A DNA stretch of 64,000 nt from CBDAQD01 sp965275905 (GTDB lineage: Bacteria; Pseudomonadota; Alphaproteobacteria; Rhizobiales; JAJFHC01): contig CBDHYJ010000079.1 of NCBI GenBank assembly GCA_965275905.1, forward strand, positions 97,462 to 161,461, written 5' to 3'. The notes under the pieces were generated by a model. The model saw nothing but the letters and a program-made list of their open reading frames with translations. It ran no database searches and had not been told where the DNA came from. Shown here piece after piece: positions 45,405-55,023 of this stretch. A program made the translations under genes and the position numbers. Each line of letters opens with the position of its first letter. Position 1 is the first letter of the stretch.

Positions 45405-48400
45405 TCAGGCCACGGCCTTCGCCGGGGCCGTGCCGGTCCGGAAACGCTCCAGCAGCAGCGCCTCGTTCGCCTTGGCGTCTTCGTAATGGCGCTGCTTCAC
45501 ATGGCCGTAGCCACGAATGTGTTCCGGAATTGACGCGATCTCCACTGCAAGCTCAAGGTTTTCCGCCGTCAGCGTCTTGAGCATTTCGTCGACGACGTTT
45601 TCATAGTCCGCGATGAGCTGACGCTCCAGCTTGCGCTCGGCGGCATGGCCGAACGGATCGATGAATGACCCCCGCAGGAACCTGAACTTCGCCAGCAACC
45701 TGAAGGCGGACATCATCCACGGCCCGAACTGCATCTTTTTCACCAGACCGGTATCCGGATCGGGTTTGGCGAGCATCGGCGGCGCGAGATTGAACTCCAG
45801 CGAATAATCGCCGGTGAACTTCTCGGCAACCTGCCGGGCGAACGACCCGTCCGTGTAAAGCCGGGCCACCTCGTACTCGTCCTTGTAGGCCATCAGCTTG
45901 AAGAAATAGCGTGCCACCGCTTTGGCCAGCGCATTGTCCGCCTCGGCCCCAAGCGCGGTTTCCGCAGCCTGCACACTGTCAACCAGCGCCTTGTAGCGCG
46001 CCGCATAAGCGGCATCCTGATAGGCGGTGAGGAAATCCTCCCGCCGCCCGACGATGTCCTCCAGCGTCTCGGAGCGGTGGCGAATGTCGTCGTCTGCCGG
46101 TTCAGGCCTCACGATGTCCTCGACCCGGGACAGGTCATGCGCCGCGCGGCGGCCCCACAGGAAAGCCTGCTTGTTCATTTCTATGGCCACGCCATTCAGC
46201 TCGATGGCCTTCTCCAGCGACGCCGAGGAAACCGGAACAAGGCCCTTCTGGAAGGCAAAGCCCAGCATGAACAGGTTGGTGGCGATGGAGTCGCCGATCA
46301 GCGCAGTCGCGATCTCGGTCGCCTCGACAAAGTCCACGTTGGTGTCGCCCGCACGCGACTCGATCGCCAGTTCCATCAGATGCGCCGGAAACTGGAAATC
46401 CGCATTCTGGGTGAAATCCGCCGGCATGGTTTCGTGGCTGTTGACCACGGCACGGGTACGGCCGTTCCGCATCGTTGCCAGAACCTTTTCCGACGCCGCC
46501 ACGATCATGTCGCAGCCGAGCACGAGGTCGGCTCCGCCCGCGGCGACCCGGATGGTCTGAATGTCCTCCGGCCGTTTGGCGACCTTGAGATGGGCCACAA
46601 CCGAACCGCCCTTCTGCGCAAGACCGGCCATGTCGATGATACCGCATCCCTTGTCCTCCAGATGCGCGGCCATGCCGATGAGAGCGCCTATGGTCACGAC
46701 GCCGGTCCCGCCGACCCCGGTGACGACGACATTGTAGGTCTTGTCGAAAGACGGCATTTCCGGCTCCGGCAGCACCTCGAACAGCGCAGCGTCCGGCGTA
46801 TTCGCCATTTCCTTCGCCTGACCCTTGCGCAGTTCGCCGCCCTTTACGGTTACGAAGCTCGGACAGAAGCCTTTCAGGCAGGAATAGTCCTTGTTGCAGG
46901 CGGACTGGTCGATCTGGCGCTTGCGGCCGAACTCGGTTTCGACCGGCGTTATGGCGACGCAGTTCGACTGCATGCCGCAGTCGCCGCAGCCCTCGCAGAC
47001 AAGCTCGTTGATCACGATGCGTTTCGCCGGATCCGGGAACTTGCCCCGCTTGCGCCGGCGCCGCTTCTCGGCCGCACACGTCTGGTCGTATATCAGAACC
47101 GTGACGCCGTCTTCGGTCTGCAGTTCGCGCTGCACCGTGTCGAGTTCGTCGCGGTGGTAGACGCCGGTGGCAAACGGGAAACCGACATCGGCCGGATACT
47201 TTTCCGGTTCGTCCGAAACGACGACGATCCGCCTCGCACCTTCCGCGGACACCTGACGCGCGATCTGGGGCACGGTGAGGCCGCCCTCATGCGTCTGGCC
47301 GCCGGTCATGGCGACCGCATCGTTGTAGAGAATCTTGAAGGTGATGTTCACGCCGGACGCAACAGCCGCCCGGATTGCGAGAATGCCTGAGTGATTGTAG
47401 GTTCCGTCGCCCAGGTTCTGGAAGACATGATCGCGTGTCGAGAACGGAGCTTCGCCGATCCAGTTGGCCCCTTCGCCACCCATATGGGTGTAGCCTTCGG
47501 TGTTTCGGCCCTCCACGAGCTGCGCCATCCAGTGACACCCGATGCCGGCGTATGCGCGGCCGCCCTCCGGCACCACCGTCGAACTGTTGTGCGGGCAGCC
47601 CGAGCAGAAATAGGGTTTGCGCACCGCGGTATCCGGCGTGTTCCGCACCTTGCCCTGCGCGGCCTTGATAGCGTCGAGCGCGCCGGCAACCTGCTGGTCA
47701 GGGTGAACGGACTGGAGCCGGTCGGCGATCGCGATGGCGATCTGGTTCGGTTCCAGGGCGGCTTTTGCGGGAAACAGCGTTTCCCCCTGTTCGTCTTTCT
47801 TGCCGACGATTGCCGGTGCACCGGGCTTGCCGTAGAGCTGTTCGCGAATCTGGGTTTCGATGAGCGAGCGCTTTTCCTCAACCACGATGATCAGGTCCAG
47901 ACCACTGGCGAATTTCTCGATGCCCTCGGGCTCAAGCGGCCAGACCATGCCCACCTTGTAAAGCCGCAGGCCGAGTTTTGACGCCGCAACCTCGTCGATA
48001 CCGAGTTCGTCGAGCGCCTGGCGCACATCGAGATAGCTCTTGCCGGTGGAAATGATTCCGATCTTCGGGTTCTGCCCCCCGGCCATGATCGTCTTGTCCA
48101 GCCCGTTGGCTCTGGCGAACGCGGTCGCGGCAAACCGCTTGTAATCGTGGAGCCTCGCTTCCTGCTCCAGCGGGGTATCGTTCGGCCGGATGTTCAGACC
48201 GCCCATAGGCATTTCGAAGTCTTGGGGGATGACGATCTTGACGCGGTCGGTCGAGCCGTCGATGACGGCCGTCGATTCCACCGTGTCCTTGACGCATTTG
48301 AGCCCGACCCAGCAGCCGGAGTAGCGCGACATCGCCCAGCCGTAGATACCGAAATCCAGAAGCTCCTGGACGCCCGCCGGGTTCAGAATCGGCATCATGG

Positions 48401-48896
48401 CGTCCATGAGCGCGAACTCGCTCTGGTGAGCCGTGGTCGAGGATTCGCAGGTGTGGTCATCACCCATAAGGGCGAGCACGCCGCCGAGGGGTGACGACCC
48501 GGCAAGGTTGCCGTGCCTGAACACGTCGCCGCAGCGGTCAACACCCGGCCCCTTGCCGTACCACATGCCGAACACGCCATCGAAAGCGCCCTCGCCGCGC
48601 ATTTCGGCCTGCTGGCTGCCCCAGATCGCAGTCGCGGCCAGGTCCTCGTTGAGGCCCGGCTGGAATTTCACGTCGTAGTCCCGGAGAAACTTCTCCGACC
48701 GGCCGAACTGCTGGTCGAGACCGCCGAGCGGTGAACCGCGATATCCGCTCACATACCCCGCCGTATTATGGCCGGCCTCGCGGTCGCGTTCCTTCTGCAT
48801 CATGGCCAGCCGGACCAGCGCCTGGGTTCCGTTGACGAAGATGTCCTTCTTTCCCAGGTCGAATTTGTCACTGAGTTTTACGTCGCGCAGCGTCAT
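45405..48896 (-). CDS. indolepyruvate ferredoxin oxidoreductase, single-chain type
   Basis: 1163 residues. Oxidative decarboxylation of aryl- or branched 2-oxo acids to acyl-CoA, reducing ferredoxin. Thiamine-diphosphate enzyme; regions seen: GYRGSPLGGLDQQF, a TPP-binding GDGTYNHSGILAI region with EGANWIGEAPF, the cluster CSGCPHNSS, a ferredoxin-like CEGCGDCGMQSNCVAI and NKDYSCLKGFCPSF, and the gamma-type domain VVVTGVGGTGVVTIGALIGMAA near 720. All chains are fused in one protein, as in many alpha- and betaproteobacteria. ATG 48896 is chosen; the frame extends to a TTG with no better site. It follows the acyl-CoA dehydrogenase, consistent with 2-oxo-acid degradation. Confidence 0.9.
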   Translation of the reverse strand: MTLRDVKLSDKFDLGKKDIFVNGTQALVRLAMMQKERDREAGHNTAGYVSGYRGSPLGGLDQQFGRSEKFLRDYDVKFQPGLNEDLAATAIWGSQQAEMRGEGAFDGVFGMWYGKGPGVDRCGDVFRHGNLAGSSPLGGVLALMGDDHTCESSTTAHQSEFALMDAMMPILNPAGVQELLDFGIYGWAMSRYSGCWVGLKCVKDTVESTAVIDGSTDRVKIVIPQDFEMPMGGLNIRPNDTPLEQEARLHDYKRFAATAFARANGLDKTIMAGGQNPKIGIISTGKSYLDVRQALDELGIDEVAASKLGLRLYKVGMVWPLEPEGIEKFASGLDLIIVVEEKRSLIETQIREQLYGKPGAPAIVGKKDEQGETLFPAKAALEPNQIAIAIADRLQSVHPDQQVAGALDAIKAAQGKVRNTPDTAVRKPYFCSGCPHNSSTVVPEGGRAYAGIGCHWMAQLVEGRNTEGYTHMGGEGANWIGEAPFSTRDHVFQNLGDGTYNHSGILAIRAAVASGVNITFKILYNDAVAMTGGQTHEGGLTVPQIARQVSAEGARRIVVVSDEPEKYPADVGFPFATGVYHRDELDTVQRELQTEDGVTVLIYDQTCAAEKRRRRKRGKFPDPAKRIVINELVCEGCGDCGMQSNCVAITPVETEFGRKRQIDQSACNKDYSCLKGFCPSFVTVKGGELRKGQAKEMANTPDAALFEVLPEPEMPSFDKTYNVVVTGVGGTGVVTIGALIGMAAHLEDKGCGIIDMAGLAQKGGSVVAHLKVAKRPEDIQTIRVAAGGADLVLGCDMIVAASEKVLATMRNGRTRAVVNSHETMPADFTQNADFQFPAHLMELAIESRAGDTNVDFVEATEIATALIGDSIATNLFMLGFAFQKGLVPVSSASLEKAIELNGVAIEMNKQAFLWGRRAAHDLSRVEDIVRPEPADDDIRHRSETLEDIVGRREDFLTAYQDAAYAARYKALVDSVQAAETALGAEADNALAKAVARYFFKLMAYKDEYEVARLYTDGSFARQVAEKFTGDYSLEFNLAPPMLAKPDPDTGLVKKMQFGPWMMSAFRLLAKFRFLRGSFIDPFGHAAERKLERQLIADYENVVDEMLKTLTAENLELAVEIASIPEHIRGYGHVKQRHYEDAKANEALLLERFRTGTAPAKAVA

Positions 48897-48962
48897 GCCC
48901 GTGGTTTCCGTTTCTCTCCCCTTACCCAAGACATAGCCTGAGCATCATTGAACTCAAGTTAG

Positions 48963-48977
48963 GTCAGCAATACTGAC
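48963..48977. promoter_or_regulatory. GTCAG-N5-CTGAC operator candidate upstream of the oxidoreductase gene
   Basis: Perfect inverted repeat GTCAGCAATACTGAC, 67 nt before the IOR start, just beside an AT-rich ATATTTTTT tract (48979-48987). The 15-bp size suits an Lrp/AsnC- or TetR-type operator; Lrp-type proteins often control 2-oxo-acid genes. Confidence 0.4.
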
Positions 48978-49030
48978 ATATTTTTTCGACCACTGTCAAA
49001 CCGGGCCGACGCGCCGGCAGCAGGAGACAT

Positions 49031-50230
49031 TCAGTTCCCCCAGCGCCAGAAGTCGTTGCCCTCCTTGGTATAGGCGCGCGAAAGCACCATCTTGTGGACC
49101 TCGGATGCACCGTCAACGAGCTTGGCGCATCGGGCATACCGGTAGATCCACTCGAGGATCGTATCGCGGGAATAGCCTTTGGCCCCGCAAAGCTGGATGC
49201 ACGTGTCGGCTGCCTTGTTCAGCACATCCGCCACGTGAATCTTCGCCATGGAGACCTCCTTGCGGGCGTAATCACCCTGATCGAGTTTCCAGGCTGCGTT
49301 CATGACCAGCAGTCGGCCGATCTGGATGTCGTGCGCCAGTTCTCCCATCGCGGTCTGCACCGACTCGCGATCGGCAAGGCGAACGCCGAAACCTTCGCGT
49401 TCGGAGGTATAGGCCCCGGCAATCTCCATGCACCGTTTGGCGTGTCCCAGCCAGCGCATGCAGTGCGTGAGACGGGCAGGCCCAAGCCGTATCTGGGTCA
49501 GGCGCAGGCCGTCGCCCACTTCCATCAGACGGTTCTCGTCGGGGATTTCGAGGCCGTCGAACTCAAGCTCGCAGACACCGCCGTGCTCGTCGGGTCCCAT
49601 GTTCTCTATGCGCCGCACGATGCGCCACCCCGGCTGCTCCCGGTCGAACAGAAATGCCGTCAGTCCGCGCCGGGTATCGTCGGACGTGCGGGCCATGAGA
49701 ATGAAATGCTGCGCGACGGCAGCACCGGAAATGAACCACTTGCGCCCGTTGATGACCCAGTTGTCGCCCTGCTTTTCCGCCCGGGTCAGCATCATCGATG
49801 GATCGGAGCCGGATCCCGGATGAGGCTCGGTCATGACGAACGACGAACGCACCTTGCCGTCGATGATCGGCTGGAGCCATCTCTCCTTCTGGGCATCGGT
49901 GGCAACCTTGTTGAGCACGCTCATGTTGCCGTCATCAGGCGCCTGGCAGTTCAGGCAGGCAGGCCCGAAGATGGAGCGGCCGGCCTCTTCGTAGAATGCT
50001 GCCCATCCGATCATCGGGAGCTCGAGCCCGCCGCGCTCCGCTGGCATCTGCGGCGCCCACAGGCCGGCGGCCCGGGCCTTTTCCCGCACCCCGTCCATGA
50101 CGTCCATCCGGATGTTGTCGAACTCGTTGTAGTTGTCCCGGTCTTCTTCCAGAGGCATGACTTCGGCCTCAACGAACGCACGGACTTTCAGGCGCAATTC
50201 GTCGATTTCCGGGGGCAGCGTAAAATCCAT
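49031..50230 (-). CDS. acyl-CoA dehydrogenase
   Basis: 399 residues. FAD enzyme that introduces the 2,3 double bond in acyl-CoA. N-terminal helical domain, then the FAD-binding motif VMTEPHPGSGSDPSMM and the substrate-side WVINGRKWFISGA; the C-terminal helical domain shows QLCGAKGYSRDTILEWIYRYARCAKLVDGASEVHKMVLSRAY. The catalytic base is expected in the YRYARCAKLVDGASE region, as in ACAD10/11-like enzymes, where Glu is replaced. Length is normal. Upstream of IOR and 23 nt downstream of the SDR gene, on the same strand. Confidence 0.92.
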   Translation of the reverse strand: MDFTLPPEIDELRLKVRAFVEAEVMPLEEDRDNYNEFDNIRMDVMDGVREKARAAGLWAPQMPAERGGLELPMIGWAAFYEEAGRSIFGPACLNCQAPDDGNMSVLNKVATDAQKERWLQPIIDGKVRSSFVMTEPHPGSGSDPSMMLTRAEKQGDNWVINGRKWFISGAAVAQHFILMARTSDDTRRGLTAFLFDREQPGWRIVRRIENMGPDEHGGVCELEFDGLEIPDENRLMEVGDGLRLTQIRLGPARLTHCMRWLGHAKRCMEIAGAYTSEREGFGVRLADRESVQTAMGELAHDIQIGRLLVMNAAWKLDQGDYARKEVSMAKIHVADVLNKAADTCIQLCGAKGYSRDTILEWIYRYARCAKLVDGASEVHKMVLSRAYTKEGNDFWRWGN

Positions 50231-50253
50231 GGACGACTTTCCTTTCTGCGCGG

Positions 50254-51027
50254 TCAGCCGAGCGTTAGTGCCTGGCCGCCGTCAATCGTGATCGTGGATC
50301 CGGTCATGAAGCCCGAGGCCTTCGACGCCAGGAGCAGCAGCGTACCGTCAAGTTCCTCCGGTTCGGCGATCCGCCGCTGGGGAATCGATTTTATGTATTC
50401 CCGACCCTGCTCCGTCTCGAAGAAGTCCCTGTTCATCTCCGTGAGGACATATCCCGGAGCGATGGCATTGACCCGGATATCGTGGCGCGCGAATTCCAGG
50501 GCGAGCGCCTCCGTGAGCTGTTTAACAGCGGCCTTTGAGACGGCATAGGCGCTGAGATTCTTTGCGACCCGCAGCGCCAGCAGGGAAGCGATGTTGATAA
50601 CGCTCCCCGCCTTTCCGGCCTCGACCATACGTTTCGCCCCTTCCTGGGCGACATGCCAGACGCCGTCGAGGTTCACGTCCATGATCCGGCGCCAGTCCTC
50701 GCGCGTCATGTCGAGTGCCATTTTCTCGATCGCCATGCCGGCATTGTTGACGACCAGCGTCACTGTCCCGAAAGCCGCTTCCGCCTGGTCGAATGCCGGC
50801 GCAACCTGATCCGGGTCGCCGACATCAAGCGCAACCGCAACCGCCTCGCCGCCAGCGGATTCGATGTCCCGCCTGAGTTGATCCAGACGGTCCGTACGCC
50901 GCGCGGCAATGGCGACCTTCGCGCCATGTGCCGCAAGTGTTAGTGCGAATTGACGGCCGAGACCGCTTGATGCCCCGGTGACAAGGGCAACTTCCCCGGT
51001 GAGGTCGAAAAGCTGTTCTGCCTTCAC
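50254..51027 (-). CDS. short-chain dehydrogenase/reductase
   Basis: 257 residues. NAD(P)-binding TGASSGLGRQFAL (about 17-29) and NNAGMAIEKMAL, and the catalytic triad Ser in INIASLLAL, Tyr and Lys in SAYAVSKAAVKQL. C-terminal PGYVLTEMNRDFF and the GSTITIDGGQAL closing motif are of the classical SDR group. The sequence matches a 3-hydroxyacyl-CoA dehydrogenase or 3-oxoacyl reductase more than a sugar enzyme, and the neighbours (ACAD, IOR) agree. The gap of 117 nt to the TRAP permease could hold a promoter. Confidence 0.9.
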   Translation of the reverse strand: MKAEQLFDLTGEVALVTGASSGLGRQFALTLAAHGAKVAIAARRTDRLDQLRRDIESAGGEAVAVALDVGDPDQVAPAFDQAEAAFGTVTLVVNNAGMAIEKMALDMTREDWRRIMDVNLDGVWHVAQEGAKRMVEAGKAGSVINIASLLALRVAKNLSAYAVSKAAVKQLTEALALEFARHDIRVNAIAPGYVLTEMNRDFFETEQGREYIKSIPQRRIAEPEELDGTLLLLASKASGFMTGSTITIDGGQALTLG

Positions 51028-51144
51028 CGCGTCCTCCGCTAGTGTGGATCCATGCCGTCAGCATTTGACCAGACGGTAAGGACAAAGGCGAGCGCTATGG
51101 TGCACCGGGGACGCCTTTCCCAGATCGCGGAATCCTGGCTGGAG

Positions 51145-53805
51145 TCAGAAGCTCAGCGAGATGTCGCGGTGTATCGACAGACAGCCGGCCACATCCTCGG
51201 CCTGTTCCTGCGTCAACCTCTCCTGCAACCTGACGCCCAGCGTTCCCTTGATCGCATTGTCATAGGTCGCCAGCCCTGGAGCCAGGTCGCTGGCCGCGCG
51301 GCTGCGCCAGGTGATTTCGGTCGACAGGATTGCCAGCGCCTCTTCGAGTTCCTGCGTCGCCTTGGCGCGATCCGGCTCGTCTCCCCTTAAGGCCCGGCGT
51401 GCCCGCGAAAGCTTCGATCTTATCGGGCTTGACCCGGCAATCGGGCTCAACAAGGACTCAACCGCCCGGATCTTGTCTATCGCGGGCCTCGACTCGTCGT
51501 TGGCGATGACGGACCTTAGTCCTTCGATCGGTGTCCGTACGCCACCGAGGGCGTCGGCATCGGCGATAACCTTCCGCACCTCCACGATGGGCTCGTAGGC
51601 GTCATCCACATTGCGGCGGTATTGCCGGCGGGCCTTTGTCTCGTCGCCGGCAAGTTTCAGGTAGGTCTTGCGGGCGTCTTCCCAGGTCGTCGGAATGGTC
51701 GCTTCGAGTGCTGCCCTGTCGGCCTTGGCTGCATCGATCCGTGACTTGAGCGATGCGAGATCGGATTCCGTCTCGCCGCTGCGTGACCGGCGTCCGAAGG
51801 TTTGTTCAAGTCCCTCGATCCTCCTGTCGATCACGGACATCCTGCGCTGAATGTCGCGCACCTCGCGGTGGACCGGCCTGTAGTCCGGGACATAGTCCTG
51901 CAGCGCCTTCTCCGCTGCGCGCACTGCTGCCACGCGGTCAAAGGTGGATTCCGCCGCTCCAAAGCCCTCTGTCAGTGAAGTCTTGTAGTTGTCCGGCAGG
52001 TAGCTGACATCGAGAGCCTTCGCCGTCGAGATGCTGGAGCGCAGGGCATCGCCTTCACTGTCATAGACCGCAAACAGGTTTTCCTCGATGCAATACTGCA
52101 GTCGCGGGTTCTTCGGCGGCGGCGCCGTTTCCGACGTCAGATAGACGCGGTTCGGCAAGTAGTTCACAAGCGTCGGATATAAGCCGACGATAACGAGGGC
52201 CAGCAACTGCAGCGCAATGAACGGCACGACGCCCTTGTACATCTGAATGGTCTTGACCACTGGAGGCGCCACCCCTCGCAGGTAGAATAGTGCAAATCCA
52301 AAGGGCGGTGTAAGGAACGACGTCTGCATGTTCACGCCGATCATGACGCCGAGCCAGACGGCCGTCACGTTGGCGGACGTATCAGCCAGCAGGATTGGCG
52401 CGATGATCGGGACCACCACGACGGCAATTTCGATGAAGTCGAGGAAGAAGCCGAGCAGGAAGATGACGGCCATGACGACCACGAACTTGCCCCAGAAACC
52501 ACCGGGCAGCCCGCTCAGGAAATGCCGCACCAGTTCTTCACCGCCGAATGCCCGGAACGCCGCCGTCAGCATTGCCGCACCGAGCAGGATGATGAACACA
52601 AGCGCGCTGGTCTTGGCGGTTTCCACCATGACCCATTGCAGCGTGTTTTCGGCCTTGTAGGTACGCCACCCGCTCCAGATGACCGAGATCATGAGAACGG
52701 TCACCGCGATGGCCGCAAGCGTTACAGCCGTCACGTCTTCCTGTGTCGTGATGTTCTTGACGTTGATCTCGTAGGTGTTGATCAGAAAGATGATCGCCGC
52801 GATCGAAACGACGGCCATGATCGCCGGCGTATAGGCGCGGCGCTGACCTTCCTTGAGACGGTAGCCCGCCATGATCATGGCGCCGATAGCGCCGATGGCG
52901 CCAGCCTGGTTCACCGTCGCGATACCAAGGATGATCGACCCGAGAACGGCGACGATCAGGGCCAGTGGCGGAACCAGGACGAGGAAAACGCGGCCCGCGA
53001 AATTCGCGTCATATTTGCCTTCGTATGGCACGGCAGGGGCCATCTTCGGCCGGATGATTGCCGTCACCAGAATGAACAGCATGTATACGCCGACCAGGAC
53101 CAGACCCGGCAGAAATGCCCCGAGGAACATGTCGCCCGCACTGGTTGACGTCAGCGCGAATTCGGAAGGCATCGAGCCGGAGCCGGTGGCGTCCCTGAAC
53201 TCGGCCTGGCGGATGGTGCCGGCCTGGTCGGTTGCGCTCGACAACTGGTCGGCCAGGATGATCAGCACGATCGACGGCGGAATGATCTGGCCAAGCGTAC
53301 CGGACGCCGCGATTGTGCCGGTTGCCAGCGACTTCGAGTAATTGTTCCTGAGCATGACCGGCAGCGAGATCAGGCCCATGGCGATCACCGTGGCACCGAC
53401 GATGCCGGTCGTGGCGGCCAGCAGCGCGCCGACGAATACGACGGAAATACCCAGGCCACCCGGCATCGGACCGAACAGCTGAGCCATCGTGATAAGCAGG
53501 TCTTCGGCAATCTTTGAGCGTTCGAGCATGATGCCCATGAACACGAACAGCGGAATCGCTATGAGCGTATCTCGCTCCGCTTCCCAGTAGATGCCTCTGA
53601 AGTTCGTGACGCCGGCATTGAGCCACTGGATCGGATCGCCCTGGGCGAAATAGGCACCGCTGTCCGCTTCGAACATCAGGCCCGCGATCGCGGCCAGAAC
53701 GATTGTGAGGATTGCCGAGCCGGGCAGCGCGAAGGCCACCGGGTAACCGGACCCGAGCGCTGCGACCATTGTGATAATCAGGATGGCGAGAAAGAAAAGT
53801 TCCAT
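51145..53805 (-). CDS. TRAP transporter large permease with a long C-terminal coiled-coil extension
   Basis: 886 residues; DctM/TRAP large subunits are usually 425-550. The membrane part (about 1-550) has the usual 12 or so helices with EAERDTLIAIPLFVFMGIMLERSKIAEDLL, GGLGISVVFVGALLAATTGIVGATV and the NYSKSLATGTIAASGTLGQIIPPSIVLIILAD segment. From about residue 560 the sequence is hydrophilic and helical for 325 residues (RRMSVIDRRIEGLEQTFG, SLKSRIDAAKADRAALEATI, ARRQYRRNVDDAYEPIVEVRKV), with strong coiled-coil character and no membrane helix. The start ATG 53805 overlaps nothing; dctQ lies 20 nt upstream. The extension is probably a cytoplasmic or periplasmic oligomerisation or regulatory domain. 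Confidence 0.87.
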   Translation of the reverse strand: MELFFLAILIITMVAALGSGYPVAFALPGSAILTIVLAAIAGLMFEADSGAYFAQGDPIQWLNAGVTNFRGIYWEAERDTLIAIPLFVFMGIMLERSKIAEDLLITMAQLFGPMPGGLGISVVFVGALLAATTGIVGATVIAMGLISLPVMLRNNYSKSLATGTIAASGTLGQIIPPSIVLIILADQLSSATDQAGTIRQAEFRDATGSGSMPSEFALTSTSAGDMFLGAFLPGLVLVGVYMLFILVTAIIRPKMAPAVPYEGKYDANFAGRVFLVLVPPLALIVAVLGSIILGIATVNQAGAIGAIGAMIMAGYRLKEGQRRAYTPAIMAVVSIAAIIFLINTYEINVKNITTQEDVTAVTLAAIAVTVLMISVIWSGWRTYKAENTLQWVMVETAKTSALVFIILLGAAMLTAAFRAFGGEELVRHFLSGLPGGFWGKFVVVMAVIFLLGFFLDFIEIAVVVVPIIAPILLADTSANVTAVWLGVMIGVNMQTSFLTPPFGFALFYLRGVAPPVVKTIQMYKGVVPFIALQLLALVIVGLYPTLVNYLPNRVYLTSETAPPPKNPRLQYCIEENLFAVYDSEGDALRSSISTAKALDVSYLPDNYKTSLTEGFGAAESTFDRVAAVRAAEKALQDYVPDYRPVHREVRDIQRRMSVIDRRIEGLEQTFGRRSRSGETESDLASLKSRIDAAKADRAALEATIPTTWEDARKTYLKLAGDETKARRQYRRNVDDAYEPIVEVRKVIADADALGGVRTPIEGLRSVIANDESRPAIDKIRAVESLLSPIAGSSPIRSKLSRARRALRGDEPDRAKATQELEEALAILSTEITWRSRAASDLAPGLATYDNAIKGTLGVRLQERLTQEQAEDVAGCLSIHRDISLSF

Positions 53806-53825
53806 TGATTCAGTCTTTCGCCGGT

Positions 53826-54893
53826 CTACATGCCGGGATGCTCATCGCCGGAAACCGGCTCGGGATGCGGTTCGCGCAGCAATACGGCCGCACTGCTCAG
53901 GCAATAGCTGATGAACTGAATCATCATGGAAAGCGCGTAGATAATGAGGAACCCGGCCATCAGGTATTTGACGTACATGCCGAACCCGCTCTGCGTGACC
54001 TCGAAATTGAGCAGGGGTCCGTTGATGACGTTGGTCTTGCCCCACATGCCTCGGATCAGAATCAGCCAGCACAACGGGATGCCGAGTATGAGAGAGCCGA
54101 AGAAGTTGGTATAGGCTTTGCCGCGCTCGCTGAAACTCGCGTAGAGAATATCCACGCGCACATGGCCCTCGGCCACGAGCGTGTAGGCGCTGGCGAACAG
54201 GAACAGCGCGGCATACCAGAAACGCACAAGATCGGCCATGAACGCCTGTTCGTAGGAGAATACGAAGCGGGCGATGACGATCTGGAGTTCGGCCACAACG
54301 ATAAGAAGCGCAAGCCAGACGAAACCGAGTCCCCGCGTGAAATAGGCGATCAGGAAGGACAGCCCGATCAGCGGATAATGGACCACGTTTCCGCGATAGC
54401 GCGAGCGACCCAGTTCCTTCGCGAGGTCTTCTCCCACGACATGCGCAAGCAGGCCCTCGACGCGAAGAAACGAGATAAGCATGTCGGCGAGGCCGACCAG
54501 CAGCACCGCCCAGAATGCGCCGCGCACTATGAAGGCGGCGAACGCCGTCAGCGATTCGGATTCCGCGACCAGTGTCCGGGTTTTCGTGCGCAGGACCAGG
54601 AATATCGAGCCGACGATGCACAGCGTGTAGATCAGAACCTGCACCCATCCCAGCGTGGTCTGTGATCCGGTGAGCGGTGCTCGCGGCGCTTCCACACCGA
54701 ACCAGCCGAGATGTCCGAACAAGGCCGGCAGGCCGGGCCAGTTCTGCCAGAAAATCAGATAGTTATTGAGCAGGAACGCCAGCGCGCCAGCAACAGTTGC
54801 AAGCGCAATGATACGCAAGGCTGAATCGACCGGCGTATTTGGTGTCGGGACCGCTCCCTCTGCGTTCTCGACACTGACAGACGATGCGCTCAT
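53826..54893 (-). CDS. TRAP transporter small permease, enlarged (DctQ)
   Basis: 355 residues, about twice the usual DctQ length. Eight or so hydrophobic segments; the C-terminal half (about 180-330) has the DctQ pattern with RFWYAALFLFASAYTLVAEGHVRVDILYASFSERGKAYTNF and GMYVKYLMAGFLIIYALSMMIQF. The N-terminal half adds about four helices (ALRIIALATVAGALAFLLNN, VQVLIYTLCIVGSIFLVL, AAFIVRGAFWAVLLVGLADM). ATG 54893 is chosen; GTG 54905 is possible. Forms the membrane complex with the large permease downstream. Confidence 0.87.
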   Translation of the reverse strand: MSASSVSVENAEGAVPTPNTPVDSALRIIALATVAGALAFLLNNYLIFWQNWPGLPALFGHLGWFGVEAPRAPLTGSQTTLGWVQVLIYTLCIVGSIFLVLRTKTRTLVAESESLTAFAAFIVRGAFWAVLLVGLADMLISFLRVEGLLAHVVGEDLAKELGRSRYRGNVVHYPLIGLSFLIAYFTRGLGFVWLALLIVVAELQIVIARFVFSYEQAFMADLVRFWYAALFLFASAYTLVAEGHVRVDILYASFSERGKAYTNFFGSLILGIPLCWLILIRGMWGKTNVINGPLLNFEVTQSGFGMYVKYLMAGFLIIYALSMMIQFISYCLSSAAVLLREPHPEPVSGDEHPGM

Positions 54894-54970
54894 TGCTGTA
54901 CGCACATCGTTTTGACAGATGCACTCACTGTCTCGGTGTCCCCTCTATTCCCCTCACCCGGAATATACAG

Positions 54971-54998
54971 GAAAGCGGAGCCAGTTGGCTCCGCTTTC
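54971..54998 (-). other. perfect 12-bp hairpin between dctP and dctQ
   Basis: GAAAGCGGAGCC (54971-54982), loop AGTT, GGCTCCGCTTTC (54987-54998). It lies 24 nt after the binding-protein stop on the minus strand and lacks a T run. Such hairpins often stabilise the upstream message, so that the binding protein is made in excess over the permeases. Confidence 0.55.
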
Positions 54999-55023
54999 GA
55001 TCTTGTGGACGTTTTGTCGCTTA

